Shown here: piece after piece, positions 35,453 through 42,282 of the stretch
Position numbering within the stretch: the stretch's first letter is position 1
Layout of the letters: every line of letters starts with the position of its first letter
Assembly (NCBI GenBank): GCA_024691125.1
Contig: JAILNV010000037.1
Coordinates: 1-42,282, forward strand
DNA length: 42,282 nt
Source: Lachnospiraceae bacterium
GTDB taxonomy: Bacteria > Bacillota > Clostridia > Lachnospirales > Lachnospiraceae
Direction of reading: 5' to 3'
Notes under the pieces: model-generated
Told to the model about the DNA's origin: nothing
Seen by the model: only the letters and a program-made list of their open reading frames with translations
Database searches by the model: none
Program-made: the position numbers and the translations under genes

Positions 35453-36091
35453 TTAACCAATCAGTTCTTTTACAGTCCCTGCGATTCTTTCGTCCTTGCA
35501 GTCTCTGAAGAAATATTCCTTAAAGTGCTCTCCGGACAATGCTCCGACAACAAGCTCCCTGTCAAGCTCTTTCAATATATCGCAGATATCTCTGTAGGTT
35601 ACGGTCTTTACCTCGTCCAGTATTTTCTTATTGCGTTTCTCGGGTACTGCTCTTTCCCTCGGATAACCCTGTCCGCTTTCTTCGCAGTAGAGCTTCTCGA
35701 AAATATACTCAAGGTTTAAGTCTCCGCCCCAGCCGAAGCCCTTAGCAAAAGGAATGGCAATTGCGTTACCGTCGTTGATCTGTGCAAAGGTATAGGCATC
35801 CAGCGCATCTTCAACATGTCCGCAGATGACACCCGGGAATGAATTAAGAGCAAGCATCGCCCCTTCGCCGGTTCCGCAGCCTGTTATCACATAATCTGCT
35901 GCGCCTGAATTAAGCAGGACTGCAGCCAGAATGCCGTTCTGTACATATGTAAGCTGGCATGCGTCATCAGCTGCATACATACCGTAATTAACTACCTCAT
36001 GTCCCATCGGCTCTACTACCTTCTTAAGGGCTGCCTCTATTATTCCGTTCTTTGCAGCCTGTGAATTCTCATTAATAAGTGCGATCTTCAT
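35453..36091 (-). CDS. RpiB/LacAB-family sugar-phosphate isomerase
   Basis: A 212-residue enzyme. The start at 36091 is chosen over 36127, because AGGAGG lies six bases before it and the family begins MKIALINENSQAAKN. RpiB/LacA/LacB proteins interconvert aldose and ketose phosphates. Conserved pieces include GCGTGEGAMLALNSFPGV and the D-A-Y-T-F-A-QINDGNAIAIP stretch. A Cys within TGCGTGEGA matches the catalytic Cys of the family. About 60 residues of extra C-terminus exceed typical RpiB (about 150), placing it in a longer subfamily of unclear substrate. Confidence 0.85.
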   Translation of the reverse strand: MKIALINENSQAAKNGIIEAALKKVVEPMGHEVVNYGMYAADDACQLTYVQNGILAAVLLNSGAADYVITGCGTGEGAMLALNSFPGVICGHVEDALDAYTFAQINDGNAIAIPFAKGFGWGGDLNLEYIFEKLYCEESGQGYPRERAVPEKRNKKILDEVKTVTYRDICDILKELDRELVVGALSGEHFKEYFFRDCKDERIAGTVKELIG

Positions 36092-36190
36092 TATAAACCT
36101 CCTGGATAAATGATATTTGTATGACATATTTAATATAACACAGTTTCTACGCCTGCAACATTATCTATTTTGCTGTAGTTATTGCAACTG

Positions 36191-36219
36191 TTGCTTTGTG
36201 GTTTATTCGCCTGTATAAT
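36191..36219 (+). promoter_or_regulatory. Sigma-A promoter of the acidic protein gene
   Basis: TTGCTT, a 17-base spacer and a perfect TATAAT lie about 80 bases upstream of the ATG at 36299. Confidence 0.7.
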
Positions 36220-36298
36220 ATAAAACATAGTCGATTATGAATACCTGTATTCAAATGAGAAGAAATAAAAAATAATAAAAAGAAATGGAGAAGGAAAA

Positions 36299-37201
36299 AT
36301 GTACAGATTATCGGGAGTAGAAGATGTGGTGCTGCAGCAGATAGTGAGTAATGAGATCGCAGCGGGGTTTCTTAAGACGTTTGGGGTGATGAAGGCAGTA
36401 AATAAGCTTGAAATGGGTGAGCGTGAAAAGGGGATAATTAAATATCTTCTTAACACCTATTCAGGGAATGATTCGCTGCATGATCTCGGGGATATACAGC
36501 TTGAGGAGATCGCAAAGAAGATTTCGAAGATGTATTCAGAGCTGATCGACATGGACTATGAATATGTGTTTGATGAATTCGGAGAGTATCTTATGTATAT
36601 CTTCATTAAACATGCGCAGGCGAATGCATTCGATGTCAGGGAGTCGGGATACTTAAGCATCGATGATGTTACGCAGGAGAACTATTCGGAAGTTCCGCTG
36701 TTCGCATCCTCGAGCATATGTATAATGGACGAGCTGTATTTAAGGAAGTTCTTCGGTGATCTCTTTGATGAATTCCTCGGAGGCATAGGCGATTATGATG
36801 ATGATGAAGATGATGATGACGATGACGAAGATAACGACAAAGATGATGATGAAGATGACATTGAAGCTGACGTTAAAGATGAAGGATATGATGAAGTAGA
36901 CAATGAAATCGATGTGGAAGACGGAGAGGATGAAGAGGATGACTTCGATGATTATGATGAAGAAGAGTTCAGGGAGAGATTTATTGAGAAGATGATACGG
37001 CAGGCTTCGATATTTTCGTGTATGGGATTCGAGGAAGACAGCGGTGATTCCTTTGTTTTCTGGGATGATGACTTCCTAAGATATGATAAAACCGGAGGAG
37101 CAGCAGGACTGTATGATGAACTGGCAGAAATAAAGGGGCTTATTATGACCAGGGAAAGAAGAGAACCTATGTCGGGATCTGTTAAAAGTCTGATGGACTG
37201 A
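36299..37201 (+). CDS. Acidic hypothetical protein with poly-Asp segment
   Basis: I do not recognise this 300-residue protein. Ribosome site GGAGAAGGA and a consensus promoter support expression. Residues 1-155 are helical and ordinary (EMGEREKGIIKYLLNTYSGN, then IQLEEIAKKISKMYSELI). Residues 160-225 are almost all Asp and Glu. The C-terminal 75 residues return to mixed sequence. No signal peptide or membrane span. The acidic block is encoded by GAT/GAC/GAA repeats that could expand by slippage. Confidence 0.75.
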   Translation: MYRLSGVEDVVLQQIVSNEIAAGFLKTFGVMKAVNKLEMGEREKGIIKYLLNTYSGNDSLHDLGDIQLEEIAKKISKMYSELIDMDYEYVFDEFGEYLMYIFIKHAQANAFDVRESGYLSIDDVTQENYSEVPLFASSSICIMDELYLRKFFGDLFDEFLGGIGDYDDDEDDDDDDEDNDKDDDEDDIEADVKDEGYDEVDNEIDVEDGEDEEDDFDDYDEEEFRERFIEKMIRQASIFSCMGFEEDSGDSFVFWDDDFLRYDKTGGAAGLYDELAEIKGLIMTRERREPMSGSVKSLMD

Positions 37202-37400
37202 TACTTCTGACGGCCATATCCTCCTGAAATATATATGATATGTATATTTTTTGAGAAAATTTGATGGGTTTTTGTTAAAAATTGGAAATAATTGACAATT
37301 TTCTATTGTGACCTTGGCGGTTATCTGTTAAAAATTTTCTTGTGTAACTTGGTTTTTTTGTCGCGTTTGCACAAAAAAGTAATAAATCTAATACCATTAA
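37202..37400. other. AT-rich spacer
   Basis: This AT-rich stretch holds an AT-only weak hairpin followed by T residues near 37227-37252, which may end the acidic-protein transcript, and two copies of GTTAAAAATT. No gene is seen. It may be the old upstream region of the surface-protein remnant that follows. Confidence 0.4.
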
Positions 37401-37709
37401 ACAGAGAAGGTTGAATTCGCTGGAAATGATGAATTCAGTCAGGGTATCCTTAAGGTTGTCATTAAGAACGGTAAGCAGGAAATAGTTCTTCTTGAAAATG
37501 ATGTTGAGGATCAGCCTAAGGTTAGTGATTACTTCAACATTGAGTACGCTAATAATGTCAGAAGAGGAACCGCATACGTGCTGATAAGCGCCAAAGATAA
37601 GGATGAACAGCCTAAGGATAAGGGTTATAATTTCGCAGGCTCAGCCAAAGGAAGCTTCCGCATCGGTCAGCTGGGATTAAAGGATATCTTTAAGAACCTG
37701 TTATTCTAA
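37401..37709 (+). pseudogene. C-terminal remnant of a large secreted surface protein
   Basis: A frame of 102 codons opens directly after a TAA and contains no usable start codon, so it escapes ORF finders. It reads TEKVEFAGNDEFSQGILKVV, a repeat-like NGKQEIVLL, DYFNIEYANNVRRGTAYVLI and a C-terminus GSFRIGQLGLKDIFKNL. The NNVRRGTAYVLI step is typical of the last Ig-like/cadherin-type modules of large Lachnospiraceae cell-surface proteins. The rest of that gene is gone. Codon use is gene-like, so loss is probably recent. Confidence 0.65.
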
Positions 37710-37718
37710 GGCGGAGCT

Positions 37719-37760
37719 GGAGGATGGTTCTGGGTGACCCGGGGGACGGTTCTGTGGTAA
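37719..37760 (+). repeat. Degenerate copy of the GGGGACGGTTCT tandem arm
   Basis: GAGGATGGTTCTGG and GGGGACGGTTCTGTGG follow one another with the spacing seen in the left arm of the inverted repeat at 35356-35395. No opposing arm is present. It sits just after the surface-protein remnant. Confidence 0.65.
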
Positions 37761-37814
37761 CGTAAGGAGCCAAAGATCCATCCCGGATCTTAACAGACAG
37801 ATATAATGCAGATT

Positions 37815-37895
37815 TTAAGTGGACGCCAAACGGCAGATGATTCCTGATATATCAGAGCATAGCAGGATGATCTGCCGGGAGGGGTCCAACTTTAA
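37815..37895. repeat. Imperfect inverted repeat, possible MITE-like element
   Basis: Two arms of about 33 bases resemble each other in inverse: TTAAG, GGAC, CGGCAGAT and CCTG on the left recur reversed on the right. CTGATATATCAG, a perfect palindrome, is in the middle. A 10-base match (GAATCATCTG) lies just beyond. No gene is inside. Confidence 0.5.
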
Positions 37896-38041
37896 TTGTT
37901 AGGAATACAGTTTGCCGCTGAATCATCTGATATGAAAAATACGATGAAAAACGAAGGATTTTAAGACTGTTCTGCATATTTACGATATGATAAAATAAAA
38001 AAAATGTGTCATGATAAATGATGGGATGGATAGACGGAATA

Positions 38042-38806
38042 ATGTCAGTATATGCGGTTTCTGATTTGCATGGACAATATAATACATTTATTAAGGGTCT
38101 TGAAAAGATCGGTTTCTCAGATGCGGATACCCTTTATGTCATCGGCGATGCGATTGACCGCGGTCCGGACGGGATTAAGATACTGCGGTATATAAGGGAG
38201 CATGATAACATGGATCTGATCCTCGGAAACCACGAATTCATGATGCTTAATTCGGTTCCGGCCGACGGTGGCCCGGGGTTTGACGGAGTGGATGCTGATA
38301 TATGGCTGTTCTTTAATGGCGGGATCACGACATATGAGGAATATGGAAATATTTCAGTGGAGCAGAAGAAGACGATACTTGGCTGGCTTGCCACCAGACA
38401 GGTGATAAAGATAATAGATATTAACGGAACGGAATTCTGCCTGACGCATTCGTTCTATATTCCCGGATGTGAAAATAAAAGATATGATGAGCTTACCTAT
38501 GATACGGTTTCCCATATAGTGTGGGATTCGATATACAGAACCGGCGATGATACCCATGCAGAGGATATATATGGGAATTATGACCATATCTTTGTGACCG
38601 GTCATGTACCTGTTCAGAGGATATATATGTCCTATGAGGGTGATGATGATTATAACAGGCTGGAAATGCACAGACACGGGAACCTGCTCTGCATTGACGG
38701 AGGCTGTGCACTGGGGTATAACAGCGGAATAAACAACGGAGCGATCTTTTTAAGACTTGATGATCTTAAGGAGTTTCCGGTGCCGGTTGTGGCGCAGCAG
38801 TCTTAA
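38042..38806 (+). CDS. Metallophosphoesterase (PPP-like serine/threonine phosphatase family)
   Basis: A 254-residue calcineurin-type phosphatase. Metal-binding motifs appear in order: SDLHGQ (near residue 7), GDAIDRG and GNHEFM, then the GHVPVQ His block. Dinuclear Mn/Fe chemistry is expected; close relatives include bacterial PrpA-like and Ap4A-hydrolase-like enzymes. The ATG at 38042 is preferred, because the family begins just before DLHG; an in-frame ATG lies at 38018, and neither has a strong ribosome site. It ends 28 bases before the TcdA-like gene. Confidence 0.87.
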   Translation: MSVYAVSDLHGQYNTFIKGLEKIGFSDADTLYVIGDAIDRGPDGIKILRYIREHDNMDLILGNHEFMMLNSVPADGGPGFDGVDADIWLFFNGGITTYEEYGNISVEQKKTILGWLATRQVIKIIDINGTEFCLTHSFYIPGCENKRYDELTYDTVSHIVWDSIYRTGDDTHAEDIYGNYDHIFVTGHVPVQRIYMSYEGDDDYNRLEMHRHGNLLCIDGGCALGYNSGINNGAIFLRLDDLKEFPVPVVAQQS

Positions 38807-38834
38807 GATCAGTAAATGGGAGGATGAAACGCTG

Positions 38835-39590
38835 ATGCTGAATCAGTTTTCAAGGACACAATTAATATACGGAGAGGAAGCGATGGGGAGGCTTGCGTCT
38901 TCCCGTGTTGCGGTTTTCGGGATCGGCGGAGTGGGAGGCTATGTGGTGGAGGCTCTTGCAAGGAGCGGGATAGGAGCCCTCGATCTTATAGATGATGACA
39001 AGGTATGCCTTACGAATATCAACCGCCAGATAATTGCCACAAGGAAAACGGTCGGGAAATATAAGGTTGACGTGGCTGAAGAAAGGGTACATGATATAAA
39101 CCCGGACTGTAAGGTCATGGCATACAGGACCTTCTTCCTGCCCCAGACCTGTGATCAGTTTGATTTTCACGAATATGACTATGTTGTTGATGCTATCGAT
39201 ACGGTTACCGGTAAGCTTGCGATCATAGAAAAGGCGAAGGAAGCCGGGGTTCCGGTCATATCTTCAATGGGAGCCGGAAACAAAGTGAATCCGGCCATGT
39301 TCGAGGTTGCCGATATATATAAGACATCCATATGTCCTCTTGCCAAGGTGATGAGACGGGAATGCAGGAAGAGGGGGATCGATTCTCTCAAGGTCGTGTA
39401 TTCCAAAGAGGAGCCGAGGAGACCTCTGGAGGATATGTCGATAAGCTGCAGGCAGAACTGCATCTGTCCGCCAGGAACGGTAAGGAAGTGTACGCAGCGA
39501 AGGGATATTCCGGGTTCGACTGCGTTTGTTCCTTCCGTTGCCGGTCTTATCATAGCCGGCGAAGTAATCAATGATCTTACAGGATTCTGA
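38835..39590 (+). CDS. tcdA: tRNA threonylcarbamoyladenosine dehydratase (TcdA-like, ThiF/E1 fold)
   Basis: A 251-residue E1-like ATP-dependent enzyme that cyclises the t6A modification of tRNA. The ATG at 38835 follows GGGAGG; a longer frame from 38757 overlaps the phosphoesterase gene and is rejected. The nucleotide-binding loop VFGIGGVGGYVVEALARSGI, DLIDDDKVCLTNINRQ and DAIDTVTGK are typical, and the TcdA-type MRRECRKRGI precedes VVYSKEEP. A CRQNCICPPG Cys cluster occurs near residue 210. The C-terminal FVPSVAGLIIAGEVINDL completes the family. Normal length. Confidence 0.9.
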   Translation: MLNQFSRTQLIYGEEAMGRLASSRVAVFGIGGVGGYVVEALARSGIGALDLIDDDKVCLTNINRQIIATRKTVGKYKVDVAEERVHDINPDCKVMAYRTFFLPQTCDQFDFHEYDYVVDAIDTVTGKLAIIEKAKEAGVPVISSMGAGNKVNPAMFEVADIYKTSICPLAKVMRRECRKRGIDSLKVVYSKEEPRRPLEDMSISCRQNCICPPGTVRKCTQRRDIPGSTAFVPSVAGLIIAGEVINDLTGF

Positions 39591-39606
39591 TGTAAAAAGT
39601 ATCTGA

Positions 39607-40104
39607 TCAGATATTGAAAGCGGATTCATCTAAATCTCCGTCGGCAATGGCCTGATCAACCCAGAGCTGAAGGGTGTCAACCGAAAGTGATATTTTATCA
39701 AGTGTTTTCTTGATTAAGACAAAATCCGCCAGTTCATCATCTGTGATCCTGCCATCCTCGATGATCTCAAGGAGGCGGTCTTTCTCGCGATTGATCTTAT
39801 TAAGGGAATTAAGGGTCTCAATGGTTATCTGAGCTAAGTCTTTGATCTCGATTTCCGGAACGTGCTTTTGTCCTATCGGACATTCATTGGCACAATAGTA
39901 GTTGCAGAGCTTGGGCGCCTTGTAACAATCAGCAAGTGCCATTACATCATCAGGCTGTATATTTACTTTATAATTCTCGATCTTTTCGATTCGTTCCGGA
40001 GACATATAGCCAATCAATTCGCTGGCTTTCTCACGGGTGAGTTTTAGTTCTTCTCTCGTGATCTGATATATTGATTTGTTTTCCTTTGTTGATGCTCGTC
40101 CCAT
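39607..40104 (-). CDS. HTH-type regulator with Cys cluster
   Basis: A 165-residue protein. AGGAGGT lies before the ATG. The N-terminal 65 residues form an XRE-type helix-turn-helix (LTREKASELIGYMSPERIEK to DVMALADCYKAPKL). It is followed by LCNYYCANECPIGQKH, with three Cys in a nine-residue window that could hold a metal or respond to redox. The rest is coiled coil. It lies downstream of the chemoreceptor gene on the same strand, with a 42-base gap, so the two may be co-transcribed. Its targets are unknown. Confidence 0.8.
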   Translation of the reverse strand: MGRASTKENKSIYQITREELKLTREKASELIGYMSPERIEKIENYKVNIQPDDVMALADCYKAPKLCNYYCANECPIGQKHVPEIEIKDLAQITIETLNSLNKINREKDRLLEIIEDGRITDDELADFVLIKKTLDKISLSVDTLQLWVDQAIADGDLDESAFNI

Positions 40105-40146
40105 GGAACGACCTCCTTGTTACTAAGTATTATTTCTTAATCCCCG

Positions 40147-41652
40147 TCATTTGGACATTCCCATGGAAATCTCCCTGATCGTTTCTGCCATGGCACTAAG
40201 TTCCTCAATATTGGCATTGATCTCCTCCATTGCAGCACCCTGTGATGATATGTTCTCGTTTATACCCACCGTCTTTTCGACCATGCTATTAATGGTTTCC
40301 GACATATGGCTCAGTGTAGTTGCGATCTCATCACTCGTTTTCGTAGAGGTTACAGCCAGTCTTCCGACTTCTTCCGCAACCACGGCAAATCCTCTTCCTG
40401 CCTCGCCTGCTCTGGCCGCTTCTATAGATGCGTTCAATGACAGCAGGTTTGTCTGAGAGGCTATGTCCTGTATGATGTCGATTATTTTAAGAGAAGCCGC
40501 CACCGATTCGTTTATTATGTCGGTTGACTTCACGATCTCAGCCTGCTTATCAGCCACGCCGGTCATATCCTTCGTTGCCTGGTCTACGGTTTTGGTCATT
40601 TCCGAAAGAGCCTCTGTGAGGTTATTTACACTGACCCTCATCTCTTTCTCGATCTCTTTATTCTTCTTGGAGGCCGTTATATCAAGTATTGAGCCCGCAA
40701 CAACTATCGGAGTGCCATCACTCTCCCTTACGGTCGCTCCTACGGCCTTAAACCATCTGTAAGATCCGTCCTTGCGTCTCAATCTGTATTCAATATCAAA
40801 AGGTGTGCTGCCGCTATAGTCATTGACATGCTTGTTGAAAGCATTAAGTGCGGCCTGTTTGTCTTCAGGATGAAGGCTGTCGCTCCATGAATTGAGCACA
40901 TTCGGGAAATCATTCTCGTCCCGATACCCGAGAAGCCGTCTGAATTGCTGGCTCCACCAGAATGGATTCTTCGGGTTGGAAGGATCTCTGCCGATCACGT
41001 TCATGCTCCAGCTGCCCTCGGACAGTGTTTCATCTATGGCATCGTGACGCTGGGTTTCGATCTCCAGCCGTCTCGCCTGCTCTGTCTGCTCTGTTATATC
41101 GATGAAGATACCTATGAATATCTTGGGCACGCCCCTGTCATTCCTTGACAGATTGCCTGCCGCGCGGAACCATCTGTACTCACCCGACTTAGTCTCCAGA
41201 CGGTAATTTACATCATATTTCTTCCTGTTGGTCTTATCTGCCAGGGTAGCGCCGAACTCTGACAGGACCATATCCTTATCATCGGGATGCAGCTTGTCCG
41301 TCCAGGCTTCCAACGTATCAGGAAAATCTTTTCTGTCCCTGAAACCAATCATCCTGCGGAACTCGTCGCTCCAGTCGACCCTGTTGATCTCACCGCTTAC
41401 CGGATCGAAATACATCGTCCACATACCCGATTTGATTATTTCGTTTACCATATGAAGTTTTCCGGTCTCACTGTTGGCGTATTCCATTATCCCGGCAACT
41501 TTTTTGTTTATCCGTCGTATTGCCTCTTTGTCACTTTCAGAAATGACACCCAGTTCGCTGATCAGGTTTCCGCCCTTAAGGACGTTGTCTACGTTGGCAC
41601 TGTCTATAGCTGCAAGCAGGGAATCATTGGTTGTCTTTTTGTTGAACAGCAT
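40147..41652 (-). CDS. Soluble PAS-PAS methyl-accepting chemotaxis protein
   Basis: A 501-residue cytosolic chemoreceptor. The start at 41652 is chosen over one at 41736, because AAGGAGG lies six bases before it. There is no membrane span. Two PAS_3-type domains (about residues 75-190 and 200-320), each with a DWSDEF/WSQQF plus LHPxDK pattern and YRWFxA, are followed by a short MCP signalling domain with the tip [20 protein letters not shown]. It would signal through CheA/CheW from a cytosolic ligand or redox cue. The signalling domain is short (about 160 residues), so its methylation arms may be truncated. Confidence 0.9.
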   Translation of the reverse strand: MLFNKKTTNDSLLAAIDSANVDNVLKGGNLISELGVISESDKEAIRRINKKVAGIMEYANSETGKLHMVNEIIKSGMWTMYFDPVSGEINRVDWSDEFRRMIGFRDRKDFPDTLEAWTDKLHPDDKDMVLSEFGATLADKTNRKKYDVNYRLETKSGEYRWFRAAGNLSRNDRGVPKIFIGIFIDITEQTEQARRLEIETQRHDAIDETLSEGSWSMNVIGRDPSNPKNPFWWSQQFRRLLGYRDENDFPNVLNSWSDSLHPEDKQAALNAFNKHVNDYSGSTPFDIEYRLRRKDGSYRWFKAVGATVRESDGTPIVVAGSILDITASKKNKEIEKEMRVSVNNLTEALSEMTKTVDQATKDMTGVADKQAEIVKSTDIINESVAASLKIIDIIQDIASQTNLLSLNASIEAARAGEAGRGFAVVAEEVGRLAVTSTKTSDEIATTLSHMSETINSMVEKTVGINENISSQGAAMEEINANIEELSAMAETIREISMGMSK

Positions 41653-41707
41653 TGCGAACCTCCTTTGAATTATCATCATTATCGCATGGGTTATAAGTTT
41701 ATAAAAA

Positions 41708-41736
41708 ATTCTACTATTAAATCCGGAATAAATCAA
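41708..41736 (-). promoter_or_regulatory. Likely sigma-A promoter of the chemoreceptor gene
   Basis: On the minus strand TTGATT (41736-41731), a 17-base spacer and TAGAAT (41713-41708) lie about 55 bases upstream of the ATG at 41652. The palindromic element farther upstream is outside the transcript. Confidence 0.55.
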
Positions 41737-41757
41737 TCATATATGTTAAGCCGGGCT

Positions 41758-41865
41758 CTGAGTGCGCGAGAGGGCGCTAAACGTCCGGGGGACGTTTGTA
41801 TAGCGCCGACCGAAGAACGCGCCAGCGTTCTGAGACTTCGAAGAATTAACTCGCAAAAAACTCAG
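41758..41865. other. Folded palindromic element, candidate structured RNA
   Basis: A 108-base GC-rich island in AT-rich surroundings that folds into a closed multibranch. CTGAGT pairs with ACTCAG, GCGAG with CTCGC, and inside lie a long hairpin (GGCGCTA and AACGTCC arms with exact partners), AGAACGC with GCGTTCT around GCCA, and CTTCGAAG. It lies between the chemoreceptor promoter and an ATPase fragment. No T-run follows on the plus strand. It may be a small RNA, or a dispersed palindrome. Confidence 0.5.
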
Positions 41866-41977
41866 TAATATCAAGGCTTCCAAGGATCTCTTTTCCGAAG
41901 TTGACAATAAGTTGACAAAATAAGCAGTATAGTATGGAATGAACTATTTTTATAGCATACATTGTTTGCTTTCTTGA

Positions 41978-42282
41978 CTGCTACAGCTATTTTATGGCGT
42001 ATTGCGGGATTTATATAAGCTTGGAAAGCCGGTTGGAAATTCCTTAAACAGAAAGCTGATGCGAGATTTTAGAATCTATATGGCGGTAGGTGGAATGCCC
42101 CAGGCTGTAGAAGCTTATGTGGAAGGCAGGAATTTTACAGAAATCGATGAAGTAAAGAGAGAAATCATAGATTTGTACAAAGACGATTTCTTCAAGATCG
42201 ATGATACTGGACTGATTGGAAGAATGTATGATTCTGTTCCGACGCAGTTGGCAACGGATAAAAGAAGCTATGTTATTTCGGC
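41978..42282 (+). pseudogene. Headless DUF4143-type ATPase fragment, runs off the window
   Basis: From a TGA at 41975 an open frame runs to the end of the window. It reads GKPVGNSLNRKLMRDFRIYM, then AVGGMPQAVEAYVEGRNF, EIIDLYKDDFFKIDDTG and MYDSVPTQLATDKRSY. This is the DUF4143 C-terminal domain of AAA_14 ATPases. The N-terminal P-loop domain, normally about 230 residues, is absent: the upstream bases do not encode Walker motifs. An internal ATG at 42059 exists, but the homology begins earlier. The 3' end is beyond the window. It is most likely a broken gene. Confidence 0.6.

Overview
The window looks like a chromosome segment of a Clostridia-type Bacillota, most likely a Lachnospiraceae relative. 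The grounds are moderate G+C, strong AGGAGG-type ribosome sites, many Lachnospiraceae-style secreted proteins, a DUF4037/DUF4125 pair, a large Mrp-type antiporter operon and GGGGACGGTTCT palindromes. No tRNA, rRNA, CRISPR array or complete transposase was found.

Layout. (1) 1-10.3 kb is a glycan and protein-glycosylation region: the 3' end of a sugar-nucleotide epimerase, an IspD/TarI-type cytidylyltransferase on the minus strand, a Wzx-type flippase translationally coupled to an STT3/PglB/AglB-type oligosaccharyltransferase, an AAA ATPase behind a 29-bp tandem repeat, and a 1155-residue exported protein with about 30 N-X-S/T sequons. Flippase, transferase and sequon-rich protein read as lipid-linked glycan export, transfer enzyme and likely acceptor of an N-linked glycosylation system, which is unexpected in a Gram-positive genome. 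This is the most exciting content of the window. (2) 10.5-16.4 kb holds a VWA lipoprotein, an ECF sigma factor with its membrane-anchored putative anti-sigma partner, and an exported papain-fold protein. The lipoprotein and the anti-sigma share the same odd Tyr/Asp/Glu/Ala-rich composition. (3) 16.4-17.1 kb holds a decayed BrnT toxin with a surviving antitoxin-like gene, and an unknown gene. (4) 17.2-26.8 kb is a ten-gene cation/proton antiporter operon in archaeal Mbh order (MrpE, F, G, MbhD, MbhE+MrpB, C, D) with three further NuoL/M-like subunits and no hydrogenase or dehydrogenase subunits. (5) 26.8-29.6 kb holds a TPR-DUF4037 protein and a DUF4125 protein. (6) 29.7-35.3 kb holds two single-span envelope proteins (DUF5067 and SH3b) and a LacI-like sensor fused to GGDEF. 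(7) 35.4-42.3 kb is mixed: a RpiB/LacAB isomerase, an acidic unknown protein, a surface-protein remnant, a phosphoesterase, a TcdA-like enzyme, a small HTH regulator, a soluble PAS-PAS chemoreceptor, a folded palindromic element, and a headless DUF4143 ATPase that runs off the end.

Functions are inferred from motifs and remembered family features. No database search was run, and counts such as sequon numbers were made by hand.
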